Below are positions 28,622 to 37,456 of a stretch of DNA of 64,000 nucleotides, one piece after another. The number at the start of each line of letters is the position of its first letter. Within the stretch, counting starts at the first letter, position 1. The stretch comes from Pelagibacterium nitratireducens. Lineage in GTDB: Bacteria; Pseudomonadota; Alphaproteobacteria; Rhizobiales; Devosiaceae. The stretch lies in NCBI RefSeq assembly GCF_037044555.1, contig NZ_CP146275.1, forward strand, positions 1,530,501 through 1,594,500. Reading direction: 5' to 3'. The position numbers were made by a program, and so were the translations under genes. The notes under the pieces are model-generated. The model was not told the origin of the DNA. It saw only the letters and a list, made by a program, of their open reading frames with translations, and searched no databases.

Positions 28622-28753
28622 CTATTTGGTGCTTTTTTGCGCGGTATCGGCCTTGCCGGTTTTCCGGCTGGCCTTGAGTTTGTCCAGCAAGGCGCGCTTG
28701 GCGTCATTGGACGCTTTGCGGCGGTCGGCATGATCTGGAAGTTTGAAGTTCAT
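28622..28753 (-). CDS. 43-residue basic protein, short DUF6481-like
   Basis: A small frame from ATG 28753 to TAG 28622, 43 residues, rich in Lys and Arg. The start MNFKLPDHADRRKASNDAKR followed by ALLDKLKAS resembles the N-terminus of DUF6481 proteins (charged, helical, about 100 residues), but here only that part exists. AAGAGCG precedes the ATG. Compact basic proteins of this kind may contact nucleic acid; function unknown. Too short for many gene callers. Confidence 0.55.
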   Translation of the reverse strand: MNFKLPDHADRRKASNDAKRALLDKLKASRKTGKADTAQKSTK

Positions 28754-28780
28754 TTCGTGCGCTCTTTTGCGGTGCCGCCC

Positions 28781-28822
28781 AAATAAATGGCCCGGCCAGG
28801 AGGTGGAATCTCCGACCGGGCC
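28781..28822 (-). terminator. Terminator after the small lipoprotein gene
   Basis: GGCCCGG (28789-28795) pairs with CCGGGCC (28816-28822), extended inside by a GGAG/CTCC pair. On the minus strand it is followed by ATTTATTT. Confidence 0.75.
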
Positions 28823-28905
28823 AAGCCTTCAATCGGCGAAGATCGAAGGGAGGCGAACAGTTAGAGCAGGGCGCCACGCAACGCAAGATTTATCGCGGGC
28901 TGGCG

Positions 28906-29328
28906 TTATTGACAGGGTGAAAACAGTGTCGCCTCGGTTCCGCGATCGGGCCAGACAATCGCGATCTGTTCGCCTGCCTGGGCGAAGCTGATCGGCTCCT
29001 GGACGGTTTCGCCCTCCGATTGGCACGCCAACTGCGCGGTGGCACCGCCTTCGGGCGTGGTCTCGATTTGCGTCATGTCGCAGATATTCTCGCGACCCTC
29101 GAACCGGGATTCGGTGATCGTGATCGGAAAACCCTCGGTCTGGTCCGTGCACCAGACCGGATCGGCGGCCCACTGGCCGACATAGAACGGTGCGGGCTCG
29201 GGCGAGGGCTCGGCTGCCGCTTCGGAATCGCTGGCTTCCGCGTCGGCCTGTGGCGCTTCGCTCTCTGAACATGCAGCCAATGTTGCGGTGAGTGCCAGAG
29301 CGCACAATGTGATGAGATGGCCTCGCAT
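28906..29328 (-). CDS. Putative small lipoprotein of unknown function
   Basis: 140 residues. A lipoprotein signal ends in LTATLAAC with the acylated Cys20, then an acidic Ala/Glu/Pro linker to about residue 45. A compact domain follows with several cysteines (WCTD, ICDM, ACQS, final PCQ), which may form disulfides in the periplasm. FYVGQWAADPVWC and the EITES-type strand recall small lipocalin-like secreted domains, but no family is assigned. GGAGGACC precedes the ATG at 29328. Confidence 0.7.
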   Translation of the reverse strand: MRGHLITLCALALTATLAACSESEAPQADAEASDSEAAAEPSPEPAPFYVGQWAADPVWCTDQTEGFPITITESRFEGRENICDMTQIETTPEGGATAQLACQSEGETVQEPISFAQAGEQIAIVWPDRGTEATLFSPCQ

Positions 29329-29470
29329 GATGGTCCTCCGAAACCTGGTTGCCAGTTCGCGATGCTGACACAAAATCGGCCGCCCCGCGAGCGCGGAACG
29401 GCCGACCGGGAGGAGGTCTGCACCAAAAATCCAGGCGGAAAGGGAGGGCCGCCAGGACCGTGTTCGGAAC

Positions 29471-29773
29471 CTACTGGGCCGCGGGCGCTTCCATGGGGGC
29501 ATCGGTCATCGGTGCTTCCATGGTGTTGGCCGGTGCTTCGGTGGCCGGCATCAGCGCCGCGAATTCTTCGGCCGAGAGCGATCCGTCGGTGTCGGTATCG
29601 AGCATGGCAAAGCTTTCAGCGGTCAGGTCTGGAATCGCGACCTGCAACTCTTCCATGCTGATAACGCCGTCGGCGTTGGCATCGAGCGAATTGAAATCGA
29701 GGGCCTGTGCGAATGCGCCGCCGGTTGCGGAAAGGCCAATAAGCGTCGCAAGGGAAAGAACTGTCTTATTCAT
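29471..29773 (-). CDS. Exported EF-hand calcium-binding protein
   Basis: 100 residues. The signal peptide (1-23, ending AFAQA) is followed by two EF-hand loops: DANADGVISMEE and DTDTDGSLSAEE, both with the spaced acidic ligands. A Met/Ala/Pro-rich tail follows. Probably a periplasmic calcium-binding protein; the partner is unknown. GGAG lies ten bases before ATG 29773. It precedes the lipoprotein gene on the same strand. Confidence 0.83.
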   Translation of the reverse strand: MNKTVLSLATLIGLSATGGAFAQALDFNSLDANADGVISMEELQVAIPDLTAESFAMLDTDTDGSLSAEEFAALMPATEAPANTMEAPMTDAPMEAPAAQ

Positions 29774-30078
29774 GGCTTTGTGCTCCATGTGATGTGGACC
29801 GGACGGGGCCGGCCATTCATTCAAAAGTCGCTCGGCAGGTGCCGGGCGTCGATTCCGCTGATCGCGAAACCGTGAGCACATCGTGAGCAGGCGCAGTGGC
29901 GGGGGTGGGACCTCGTTGCGGCTATGCAGTGGAGTTTGTAGGGATTTTTTGTGTCAGACCGGGCGCACTGTGGCGAGAATTCGATCACGAAAACGGAGCG
30001 AAAGCCCCGATTTGTCGGCTCAACGCGGCCTGGGTGGCAGGCCAATCTGGGCGGCGGGTTCCGGTCTTGCCTTACTCG
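29774..30078. other. Intergenic region without a recognised gene
   Basis: 305 bases upstream of the EF-hand gene and behind the next minus-strand ORF. It probably contains the EF-hand promoter. I see no hairpin terminator, no RNA gene and no ORF with codon-like structure. Confidence 0.35.
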
Positions 30079-30396
30079 TTAAGCCGCGGCGCTTGCCCGG
30101 ACCATGGGTTCGGGTTCGGCAATCGAGAGCGTGCACATGGGCTGAGTCAGCATTTCACGCAGCATCATCAGGCCACGGGTCCAGCGCGCAAGGGCGACGG
30201 GGTCGGATGGCGGGACGTTGCCGGAGCGTGCATGGGAAACCACGGCTGCTGCCTCGGCCACGGGCAGGGCCATGACGTTGCAATAAAGCGTGTGCGCGTC
30301 GACGTGCGGATTGATCGCAGACTCGACTTTTTCGTCGTGGAAAGCCCAGACCAGCATGAGCGTCAGTTCGTTTCGAGTCAGCAGTTTCATGCCCAT
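30079..30396 (-). CDS. Hypothetical protein, 105 residues
   Basis: Unrecognised. A mainly helical soluble protein beginning MGMKLLTRNELTLMLVWAFHDEK, with a low-charge C-terminus ending in ASAAA. The ATG at 30396 has GGGAA close upstream; another ATG two codons later is possible. The gene stands alone between the EF-hand gene and the terminator of the TRAP operon. Nothing in the context suggests a role. Confidence 0.5.
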   Translation of the reverse strand: MGMKLLTRNELTLMLVWAFHDEKVESAINPHVDAHTLYCNVMALPVAEAAAVVSHARSGNVPPSDPVALARWTRGLMMLREMLTQPMCTLSIAEPEPMVRASAAA

Positions 30397-30566
30397 TTCC
30401 CATTCTGGAAAACCGTTGTCGAGCAAAGCTACACCCGCTTGGACCGTCAGATGGTAAACAACGGGCGTCTCGGGGCGGCAGATTGAAGATGCCGTAAATC
30501 GGCGGTTTCGGGGAAAGATAAAATTGCACGAACCGGCAGTGCGTTGCTGCCCCGAAGCCAAAATGA

Positions 30567-30595
30567 AAAAGGCCGCCCTTTTGGGACGGCCTTTT
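30567..30595. terminator. Terminator at the end of the TRAP operon
   Basis: AAAAGGCCGCCC (30567-30578) pairs with GGGACGGCCTTTT (30583-30595) with one bulged A. A and T tracts on both sides allow action in both directions; it lies 22 bases beyond the TRAP permease stop. Confidence 0.82.
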
Positions 30596-30616
30596 GTCGT
30601 TCTGGGTCGGGAGCCT

Positions 30617-32797
30617 TCAGTCGGCGCCCTTTGCCAGGGTTCGTGGTGTCACGAAGCGCTTCTGGTAGAAGAACAGTCCGACGGCGACGGCGAGGCCGAA
30701 CAGATCGGTGTACCAGGTGCCCTCGATCATCGAGAGCGCGGCGATGAGCAGCACGATGCGCAGAACGATGCCGATGGGCCCGAAATAATACCCCTGCACC
30801 GAGGCTGAGAGCAGGTACATGCCAAGCAGCGCAGTGGCAACGACGCGGGCGATGTCGATCCATTCCCCCTGCATGAGCAGTTCATGGCTGTAAAAGAACA
30901 TGAACGGCACGATGAAGGCGGCCAGGCCGATCTTGAACGCTTCGACCGAAGTCTTCATTGGATCGGACCCCGACAGTCCCGCACCGGCATAGGCGGCCAG
31001 TGCCACCGGCGGGGTGATCGCCGACATCACAGCGTAATAGAAGACAAAGAAGTGGGCGACGAGCACCGGAATGCCCAGCTGGATGAGACCCGGTGCAACC
31101 ACGGCGGCGGCCACAGCGTAAGCCGCAGTGGTGGGCATGCCCATGCCGAGAATGATCGAGATGCACATGGCAAAGAACAGCGCAACGAGCTGGTTCTGCT
31201 CGGCGATGCCAAGCAGCAGCGAGGAGAACCGCGCCCCGACCCCGGTGAGGGCGATCACGCCCACGATAATTCCGGCAGCGGCACAGACCGCAACGAGCTG
31301 GATACTCATCTTGGCGCCGAGTTCGAGCGCCTTGAGCACGGCAGTGGGTCCCATGCGATAGGGCGTGAGCCAGGACACCACGGCTGCCGAAGCCATGGCG
31401 ACGGTGCCGGCGCGGATCACCGAATAGCCGGCAAACAGAGTGTAGATGAGGATGATGATGGGCAGAAACAGGAAGATCTGCTTGGCCAGCACCCGGAACT
31501 TGGGCAACTCGGACTTGGGCAGACCCTTCATGCCGAGCTTTGTGGCCTGAATGTCGATCATGAAATAAACCGACACGAAATAGAGCAGGGCCGGGATGAT
31601 CGCGGCGACGACGATCTCGGTATAGGGAATGCCGGTCACTTCGGCCATGATGAAGGCGCCGGCGCCCATGATCGGGGGCAGGATCTGGCCGCCCGAGGAG
31701 GCGGTGGCTTCGATGGCCGCCGCGCTCTTGGCCGGATAGCCGACCTTTTTCATCAGCGGAATGGTCAGCGAGCCCGTGGCCACCACGTTGCCGGCCGAGG
31801 TGCCGTTGATCATGCCCATCAGGCCCGAGGCGAACACGGCCACCTTGGCCGGACCACCGCGCAGATTGCCGGCCGCCGCAAAGGCGAAGTTGACGAAGTA
31901 GTCGCCGACCCTGGAGGCCTGCAGGAACGCGGCAAAGACGATGAACAGGATGATGTAGGTCGAAGACACCGCAATCGGGTCGCCCAGAATGCCCTGGTCG
32001 GTGAAGATGTAGGTGAAGAAGCGCTCGGCGGTGTAGCCGCGATGGGTGAGAAACCCTGGAAGCCAGGGGCCGACGAATGAATAGGCGATGAAAACGCCGG
32101 CAATGATGACCAGCGCCAGACCGGCCACGCGGCGGGTCAATTCGAGAATCAGGATGACGCCGACCAGTGCCGCATAGAAATCGGCGGTCTGGGCCATGCC
32201 CGTGCCGGCCCGCAAACGAAGGGCGCCGACGTTGAAGATGATATAGCCGAACATGGCGAGCGCGGCGATGCCCAGCAGCCAGTCGGCGGGATGGACACGC
32301 TCGCGGTTGCGGTCGGAAAACAGCCAGCCGGCGGCGACCGCGGCAATCGTGCCGATCAGCAGCGGCAGGCCGTACGTGGTGAACACGAAGGCGTCGGGCA
32401 GGGGCGCAAAGCCGAACCAGCGGCCCGCCCAAGCGTAGCCGACCATGACGGCGCCATAGAGGACACCGGCAGCACCAACAGCGATCAGCCCCCATTCGAT
32501 AGGGCTGCGGCTGCGGGCCACGACGGGTGCGTCGGGATTGAGGGTCAGCGCCGAATAGGTGAGAAAGCCGATGAACAGGCCGCCGGTCACATGGACCATG
32601 CGGTAGGTCCACGGTTCGAGCGGGGAGATGTTCATCACATAAATGTGGAAGATCGTGTAGGCGATGGCCATGATGGTGACCGCCAGACCCACCCTGCCTG
32701 CAAGGCTGCGCTGGTTGGTGGCGAGGGGTTCCTCGTCGGTCCCCTGTGCGATCATCGGCCCGGCGTCGCTGGCCGGTGCGGCATTGTCCTGAGACAT
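30617..32797 (-). CDS. TRAP transporter fused permease (4TM-12TM)
   Basis: 726 residues combining the small (DctQ-like) and large (DctM-like) membrane subunits of a tripartite ATP-independent periplasmic transporter in one chain, as usual for TAXI-type systems. DctM-type motifs include GLMGMINGTSAGNVVATGSLTIPLMKK and SSGGQILPPIMGAGAFIMAE, and MGMPTTAAYAVAAAVVAPGL. Uses an ion gradient to take up an organic acid or related solute delivered by the upstream TAXI protein. Substrate unknown. Confidence 0.93.
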   Translation of the reverse strand: MSQDNAAPASDAGPMIAQGTDEEPLATNQRSLAGRVGLAVTIMAIAYTIFHIYVMNISPLEPWTYRMVHVTGGLFIGFLTYSALTLNPDAPVVARSRSPIEWGLIAVGAAGVLYGAVMVGYAWAGRWFGFAPLPDAFVFTTYGLPLLIGTIAAVAAGWLFSDRNRERVHPADWLLGIAALAMFGYIIFNVGALRLRAGTGMAQTADFYAALVGVILILELTRRVAGLALVIIAGVFIAYSFVGPWLPGFLTHRGYTAERFFTYIFTDQGILGDPIAVSSTYIILFIVFAAFLQASRVGDYFVNFAFAAAGNLRGGPAKVAVFASGLMGMINGTSAGNVVATGSLTIPLMKKVGYPAKSAAAIEATASSGGQILPPIMGAGAFIMAEVTGIPYTEIVVAAIIPALLYFVSVYFMIDIQATKLGMKGLPKSELPKFRVLAKQIFLFLPIIILIYTLFAGYSVIRAGTVAMASAAVVSWLTPYRMGPTAVLKALELGAKMSIQLVAVCAAAGIIVGVIALTGVGARFSSLLLGIAEQNQLVALFFAMCISIILGMGMPTTAAYAVAAAVVAPGLIQLGIPVLVAHFFVFYYAVMSAITPPVALAAYAGAGLSGSDPMKTSVEAFKIGLAAFIVPFMFFYSHELLMQGEWIDIARVVATALLGMYLLSASVQGYYFGPIGIVLRIVLLIAALSMIEGTWYTDLFGLAVAVGLFFYQKRFVTPRTLAKGAD

Positions 32798-32873
32798 TGA
32801 ACTTTCCTCCCGCGGGCTGCTGGTGCCCCGGACAGCGCATGAGCATGCGCCGCAATTGGTTTTCCTGCAAACA

Positions 32874-32903
32874 GGCGGATGGCGGTAAAAACCGTCATCC
32901 GCC
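32874..32903 (-). promoter_or_regulatory. Intercistronic hairpin between binding protein and permease
   Basis: GGCGGATGGCGGT (32874-32886) pairs with ACCGTCATCCGCC (32891-32903) with one mismatch across thirteen pairs and a four-base AAAA loop. It lacks a T run on the minus strand, so it is probably an mRNA-stabilising or partial-termination structure that keeps the binding protein more abundant than the permease. Confidence 0.5.
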
Positions 32904-32929
32904 GCGATTGCCTTTCAGAATGGCTGGCG

Positions 32930-33907
32930 TCAGCCGCGCAACTCGTCAGGGATCTCGATGCCGACTTCATCAAAGTACCGCACGGCGCCCGGATGGAACG
33001 GCATGAAGGTATTCTTGTCGACATTGTCGATGATTGTTTCGGCGGCAGCCGAGTGGATCTGCACCATGCGCTCGGTGTTTTCCATCACCAGCTTGGTGAT
33101 TTCGTACGCCAGGCTTTCAGGCATGGAATCGCTTGCGATGGCAAAGTTCCACATGGCGACCGTCGGGCTTTCATCGGGGAAGCCTTCATACAGACCGCCC
33201 GGAGCGTCGAACGCGGCCATTTCAGGCATTTGCGTAAGAATCTGGCCACGCTGTTCTTCGGTGAAGCCGAAAATCCTGACGTCGTTCTCGGCAGCGATCT
33301 GAGCGAAGGCTGCAATCGGCACGCCGGCGGCGAACGCGAAGGCGTCGATCAGGCCGTCCTTGACCTGGCTGACAGCGTCATTGGCGCCCGAATAGGAAAT
33401 CTCGGGCGAGACGCCCAGGATCTCGAAATAGCGGGGCCAGTAAGTGGCAGCCGTGCCGCCGGCGGGACCGACAGAAACGCGCTTGCCGTCAAAATCGGCA
33501 ACCGATTCGATGCCCGAGGAGGCCAGCGTCACGACCTGGAAGGGGGTCTGATACATCGGGAACAGGGCGCGCAGGCTCTTGTGCTCGACGCCGGGTGCGA
33601 GTTCTGAAACGCCGGTCCAGGCTTCATATGCCGGGCCCATGGTGACAAGGCCCATCAGGTGGTCACCGGTTTCGACAAGTGTCGAGTTCTGTACCGGGCC
33701 GCCGGTCACTTCGCCCGAAGCGTTGACGCCGAGTTCCTGAGTGATCAGGCCGCCGAGGCCGGTGCCATAGATGAAGTAGGTGCCGCCCTGGCTGGCAGTG
33801 CCGATGGTCATGCTCGAGGGCCAATCGGACCGGTCATCCTGGGCAATGGCCGGAGATGCGGCGAGCAGGGTCGCTGCCGCAAAAGCGGCAAGAGTGGTAA
33901 AACGCAT
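32930..33907 (-). CDS. TAXI-family TRAP solute-binding protein
   Basis: 325 residues with a signal peptide ending near SPAIAQ. IGTASQGGTYFIYGTGLGGLITQEL is the TAXI start; SVGPAGGTAA and the MPFHPGAVRYFDEVGI C-terminus are typical. The periplasmic protein captures the solute for the fused permease 132 bases downstream. TAXI proteins with known ligands bind glutamate or related acids, but the ligand here cannot be read from sequence. Start at ATG 33907 has GGGAGGAA upstream. Confidence 0.93.
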   Translation of the reverse strand: MRFTTLAAFAAATLLAASPAIAQDDRSDWPSSMTIGTASQGGTYFIYGTGLGGLITQELGVNASGEVTGGPVQNSTLVETGDHLMGLVTMGPAYEAWTGVSELAPGVEHKSLRALFPMYQTPFQVVTLASSGIESVADFDGKRVSVGPAGGTAATYWPRYFEILGVSPEISYSGANDAVSQVKDGLIDAFAFAAGVPIAAFAQIAAENDVRIFGFTEEQRGQILTQMPEMAAFDAPGGLYEGFPDESPTVAMWNFAIASDSMPESLAYEITKLVMENTERMVQIHSAAAETIIDNVDKNTFMPFHPGAVRYFDEVGIEIPDELRG

Positions 33908-34015
33908 TGCGTTCCTCCCGTGGGTTTACCTCTTTGGGTTCATTCCTGACCGGGCGCGTAACGTCCTCCGCATCGCCCGGCGGTGGCCCATGAGGGGCGC
34001 AATGGCCGGTGCGGC

Positions 34016-34038
34016 GCAAGCGGCGCGAGACCGCTTGC
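34016..34038. promoter_or_regulatory. Perfect 8-bp inverted repeat upstream of the TAXI gene
   Basis: GCAAGCGG (34016-34023) and CCGCTTGC (34031-34038) are separated by seven bases, about 110-130 bases before the TAXI start codon. This is the distance at which sigma-54 activators such as DctD bind, and a dctD-like gene lies just upstream. Operator function is inferred. Confidence 0.4.
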
Positions 34039-34130
34039 CATAGTTTTTTCATATTTTTGGAGATGCGTGGGTGGAAACGGTAACATCGGCCCCGTCCGGT
34101 GTGTGGATTCCCCCACAAGCGCACCCGAAT

Positions 34131-35498
34131 TCAGTCGGCCTCGGCCTCGCTGGGCAGATAACGGCTGCGCTCCAGCCCGTATTTCTGCATCTTTTCGTAA
34201 AGCGATTTGCGCGACAGCCCGAGCGATTCATAAACGGGCTTGAGGCTGCCCGCATGGGCGATCAGCGCGCTTTCTATGACGCCGCGCTCGAAATCGGCGA
34301 CCCGCTCGGCCAGCCGGGAGTCGCCTTCCACCGCGCCATTGTGGCTGACCGTTTCAATGAACGGCAGGCCAAGATCGAGGATGTAGCGGTCGGCCGCATT
34401 GCGCAGTTCGCGCACATTGCCGGGCCAGTGGCGTTCGCTGAGTGCTGTCAGGACCTGCGGCGGCACGGTGGTCGGCTCGCGCCGGTAGCGGGCTGCCGCT
34501 TCGGTCAGAAGCTGCAGGAAGAGCAGGGGAATATCCTCGCGCCGCTCCGACAGCGGAGGAATTTCCAGCGTTATGACATTGAGCCGGTAAAGCAGGTCGG
34601 CCCGGAACGTTCCTTCCGCCACATTGGCTTCGAGCGGGGTTTTCGAGGTTGCGACAAACCGCACATCGAGCGGCAGGCCATCATTTGAGCCCAGCCGGGT
34701 TATGGTGCGTTCCTGGATGACGCGGAGCAGCTTGCCCTGGACGTCCATGGGCATCGAGCCGATCTCGTCGAGCAGGATGGTGCCGCCCTGCGCCAGTTCG
34801 AACTTGCCGAACCGGGCCCGCATGGCGCCTGGAAAGGCGCCGACTTCGTGGCCGAACAGTTCGCTCTCGATCAGATTGGCGGGCAGCGCGGCGCAGTTGA
34901 TCGCGACGTAGGGCTTGCTCGAGCGGTGGGAGAGATCGTGCAGGGCACGGGCCGTCACCTCCTTGCCCGATCCCGTATCGCCGACGATCAACACGTCGGT
35001 GTCGGTCGGGCCGATGGTTCGCAGCTTGCGGCGCAACTCCACCATGGGATTGGAGCGGCCCAAAAGCCGCTGTTCGAGATCATCGCTCTGGCCGGCTGCA
35101 GCGCGCAGGACCCGGTTTTCCAACACCAGCTTGCGGTATTCGAGGGCGCGGGCGGCGATCTCGGCCAACTGGCTGGTCACGAACGGCTTTTCGATGAAAT
35201 CATAGGCGCCTTCGCGCATGGCGCGGACTGCCAGTTGGACGTCGCCATGGCCGGTGATCAGGATCACCGGTATGTCGCGGTCGAGTTCGTGCAGCCTGTT
35301 CATCAATGTCAGGCCGTCCGGGCCCGGCATGCGGATATCGGTGATGACGATGCCTTTAAAGCCAAACCCGGCGAAATGGGTGGCCTGTTCGGCCGAAGCG
35401 AAATCGATGACCTCGAAGCCGGCCAGTTCCAGGGCCTGGGCGGTCGAATGACGCAATTCGTTTTCGTCGTCGACGAGGATGATCTTTGCGCCGCTCAT
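34131..35498 (-). CDS. DctD-like sigma-54-dependent response regulator
   Basis: 455 residues. Receiver domain (1-120) with phospho-acceptor Asp54 in ITDIRMPGPDG. AAA+ domain with Walker A GDTGSGKE (173-180) and Walker B LLDEIG (242-247). A C-terminal Fis-type helix-turn-helix (about 420-447, ESLGLSRKSLYEKMQKYGL). The sigma-54-contacting loop reads GAFPGA (220-225) instead of the common GAFTGA. It overlaps the sensor gene by ATGA and precedes the TAXI TRAP genes on the same strand, so it probably activates their transcription. Confidence 0.9.
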   Translation of the reverse strand: MSGAKIILVDDENELRHSTAQALELAGFEVIDFASAEQATHFAGFGFKGIVITDIRMPGPDGLTLMNRLHELDRDIPVILITGHGDVQLAVRAMREGAYDFIEKPFVTSQLAEIAARALEYRKLVLENRVLRAAAGQSDDLEQRLLGRSNPMVELRRKLRTIGPTDTDVLIVGDTGSGKEVTARALHDLSHRSSKPYVAINCAALPANLIESELFGHEVGAFPGAMRARFGKFELAQGGTILLDEIGSMPMDVQGKLLRVIQERTITRLGSNDGLPLDVRFVATSKTPLEANVAEGTFRADLLYRLNVITLEIPPLSERREDIPLLFLQLLTEAAARYRREPTTVPPQVLTALSERHWPGNVRELRNAADRYILDLGLPFIETVSHNGAVEGDSRLAERVADFERGVIESALIAHAGSLKPVYESLGLSRKSLYEKMQKYGLERSRYLPSEAEAD

Positions 35499-37363
35499 TG
35501 TGCGGCCTCGGCAAACCCGGATTGGACGCTTTGGAGTTCGATGGTGAACAATGCGCCGCCTTCGGGATGGTTTTCCACGCGCAATTCGCCTCCGAAGTCC
35601 TTGATGATGTTGTAGGAAATCGAAAGCCCGAGCCCCAACCCCTTGCCGACTCCCTTGGTGGAAAAGAACGGGTCGAAGATCCGCTCGGCAAGGCTCGAAG
35701 CGATGCCCGGCCCGTGGTCGCGGATCGTGACGGCGACCCGGTTTTCCTCTCGCCGTGCAGTCAGTTCAATGCGGCGGTCGGTTCCGGTTTCGGCGGCGTC
35801 GATGGCATTGGTGAGAATGTTGACCAGGACCTGCTGGAGGCGAACCGGACCGCCAATGACCGTCAGCGGTTCTTGTTCAATGTCGACGATCAGGTCCACG
35901 CCAGTCGATTTCACCCGCCAGTTTATCAGTTCGATCGTATCGCCGATCACCAGATCGAGCGGCACATTTGTCAGCTTTTGCTTGGGCTTGCGGGCGAAAT
36001 TGCGCAGGTGGCCCGAGATGGAATTCATGCGGTCGATCAGCCCCGAAATGCGCCCCACATTGGCGCGCGCGTCTTCGATCCGTCCACGATCGATCAGGAC
36101 CAGCGCGTTGTCGGCATAGTTGCGGGCGGCCGAGAGCGGCTGGTTGAATTCGTGCGACAGGGCAGCCGACATCTGACCCAGAGCGGCGAGTTTGCCAGCC
36201 TGAATCAGGTCCGATTGGGTCTTGCGCAACATCTGTTCGGTCACCCGGCGCTCGGCCACTTCTTCTTCGAGCTTGATATTGACGCTGGCAAGTTCGGCCG
36301 TGCGCTCGGTGACGCGGCGCTCGAGCATTTCCTTGGCCTCGCGTTGCAGGTGCATGCGCTCGCGCAAGCGGGCCCGTCGCTGGGCGTAGATTGCACCGGC
36401 CAATGTGCCCAGCGCGATGGCGAGGAGGGCGATGATGGTGGTCGTGAGCGCCTGGGCACGGGCCGAGGCGGTGTCGAGCATGACGCTGACCGTCCAGTCG
36501 GCCTCGGGCATGGATTCGGAGACCACAAGATATTCGCTGGCCGTCGCCTCGCGCTCGATGCTGAGCAGGCGATGACGCGCGTCTCCGGTTTCGCGGAACG
36601 GCAGCTCGACGAGTTCGGCGTTGGCATAGCGCCGGGTTTCGGCGGTGCGGGCCAACCGGTCGGCGGTCAGCGGCAGCATGGAATTGTAGAGCAGGTCGGC
36701 CCGACTCGACATGAAGATGATGCCCTCGGGGTCGGTCACCACGATGAGATAGTCGCCGCCGCGCCAGGTCTCTTCGATCGAATCGACGTCGACCTTGACC
36801 GCCACGACACCCTTGAACTGGCCATCGACCAGAACCGGCGCGCCGAAATAATAGCCGCGCTTGAACGATGTGGTGCCAAGAGCGAAGAAGCGGCCTTCGC
36901 CCCCCTCGATTGCGTCGTAGAAATAGGGGCGATACTGGAAATTCTCGCCCACGAAAGGCGTATCGCTGTCGTAATTGGAGGCGACGATTGTCGTTCCGTC
37001 TTCGCCCATAACGTAGATGTCGGAGGATTCGAACTGTGTATTGATCTGCTTGAGATAGGTGTTGACGTCGGCAACGAGGTCCTGATTGCCGGGATCGGCG
37101 AGCACGGCCTTGATGTCATCAAAATCGGCAATAACCCTGGGCAGGCTTTCGTAGCGCTCCATGTGGCCACGCAACACGGCGACCGCGAGACGCAGGGTGT
37201 TGTTGCCGCGCGCATTGGCTTCGTCGAAATAGAGCCGGTTGGCGTAGCCGCTGCCCCACAAGGCCACCGCCGCCATGGCGAACACGGCAAAGCCAGCCGC
37301 CGCAATCCAGCGGCGTGGCATTGGCCGATGAAGCGGCGCGCTAATGGTTTGAGCAAGGGTCAT
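35495..37363 (-). CDS. DctB-like sensor histidine kinase
   Basis: 622 residues. Membrane segment at about 19-38, a large periplasmic double-Cache-type sensor region to about 310, a second segment near residue 315, then a coiled region with VTERTAELASVN. The HisKA motif ALSHEFNQPLSAARNYADNAL carries the phosphorylated His, and the ATP-binding domain shows IRDHGPGIA and FDPFFSTKGVGKGLGLGLS. The architecture is that of C4-dicarboxylate sensor DctB. Partner of the overlapping DctD-like regulator; its ligand is likely the TRAP substrate. Confidence 0.9.
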   Translation of the reverse strand: MTLAQTISAPLHRPMPRRWIAAAGFAVFAMAAVALWGSGYANRLYFDEANARGNNTLRLAVAVLRGHMERYESLPRVIADFDDIKAVLADPGNQDLVADVNTYLKQINTQFESSDIYVMGEDGTTIVASNYDSDTPFVGENFQYRPYFYDAIEGGEGRFFALGTTSFKRGYYFGAPVLVDGQFKGVVAVKVDVDSIEETWRGGDYLIVVTDPEGIIFMSSRADLLYNSMLPLTADRLARTAETRRYANAELVELPFRETGDARHRLLSIEREATASEYLVVSESMPEADWTVSVMLDTASARAQALTTTIIALLAIALGTLAGAIYAQRRARLRERMHLQREAKEMLERRVTERTAELASVNIKLEEEVAERRVTEQMLRKTQSDLIQAGKLAALGQMSAALSHEFNQPLSAARNYADNALVLIDRGRIEDARANVGRISGLIDRMNSISGHLRNFARKPKQKLTNVPLDLVIGDTIELINWRVKSTGVDLIVDIEQEPLTVIGGPVRLQQVLVNILTNAIDAAETGTDRRIELTARREENRVAVTIRDHGPGIASSLAERIFDPFFSTKGVGKGLGLGLSISYNIIKDFGGELRVENHPEGGALFTIELQSVQSGFAEAAQ

Positions 37364-37456
37364 GGCGCCATAGTAATGGCGAGATGAACTTTTCGAAACA
37401 ATTTCTTGGACTGGGGGTTCTCCCCATTCCGCTTATCGACTTGAAAGGTTGAACTT

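Noticed and set aside
34024..34046. TGGCAAGCGGTCTCGC as a sigma-54 -24/-12 promoter of the TAXI gene (minus strand)
   Set aside because: The spacing from GG to GC is one base too long and the TTGC element is missing; no better -24/-12 match was found by eye.
35486..37387. 633-codon frame antisense to the DctB-like kinase
   Set aside because: The opposite strand contains clear HisKA and ATPase motifs; the antisense translation has none and no ribosome site.
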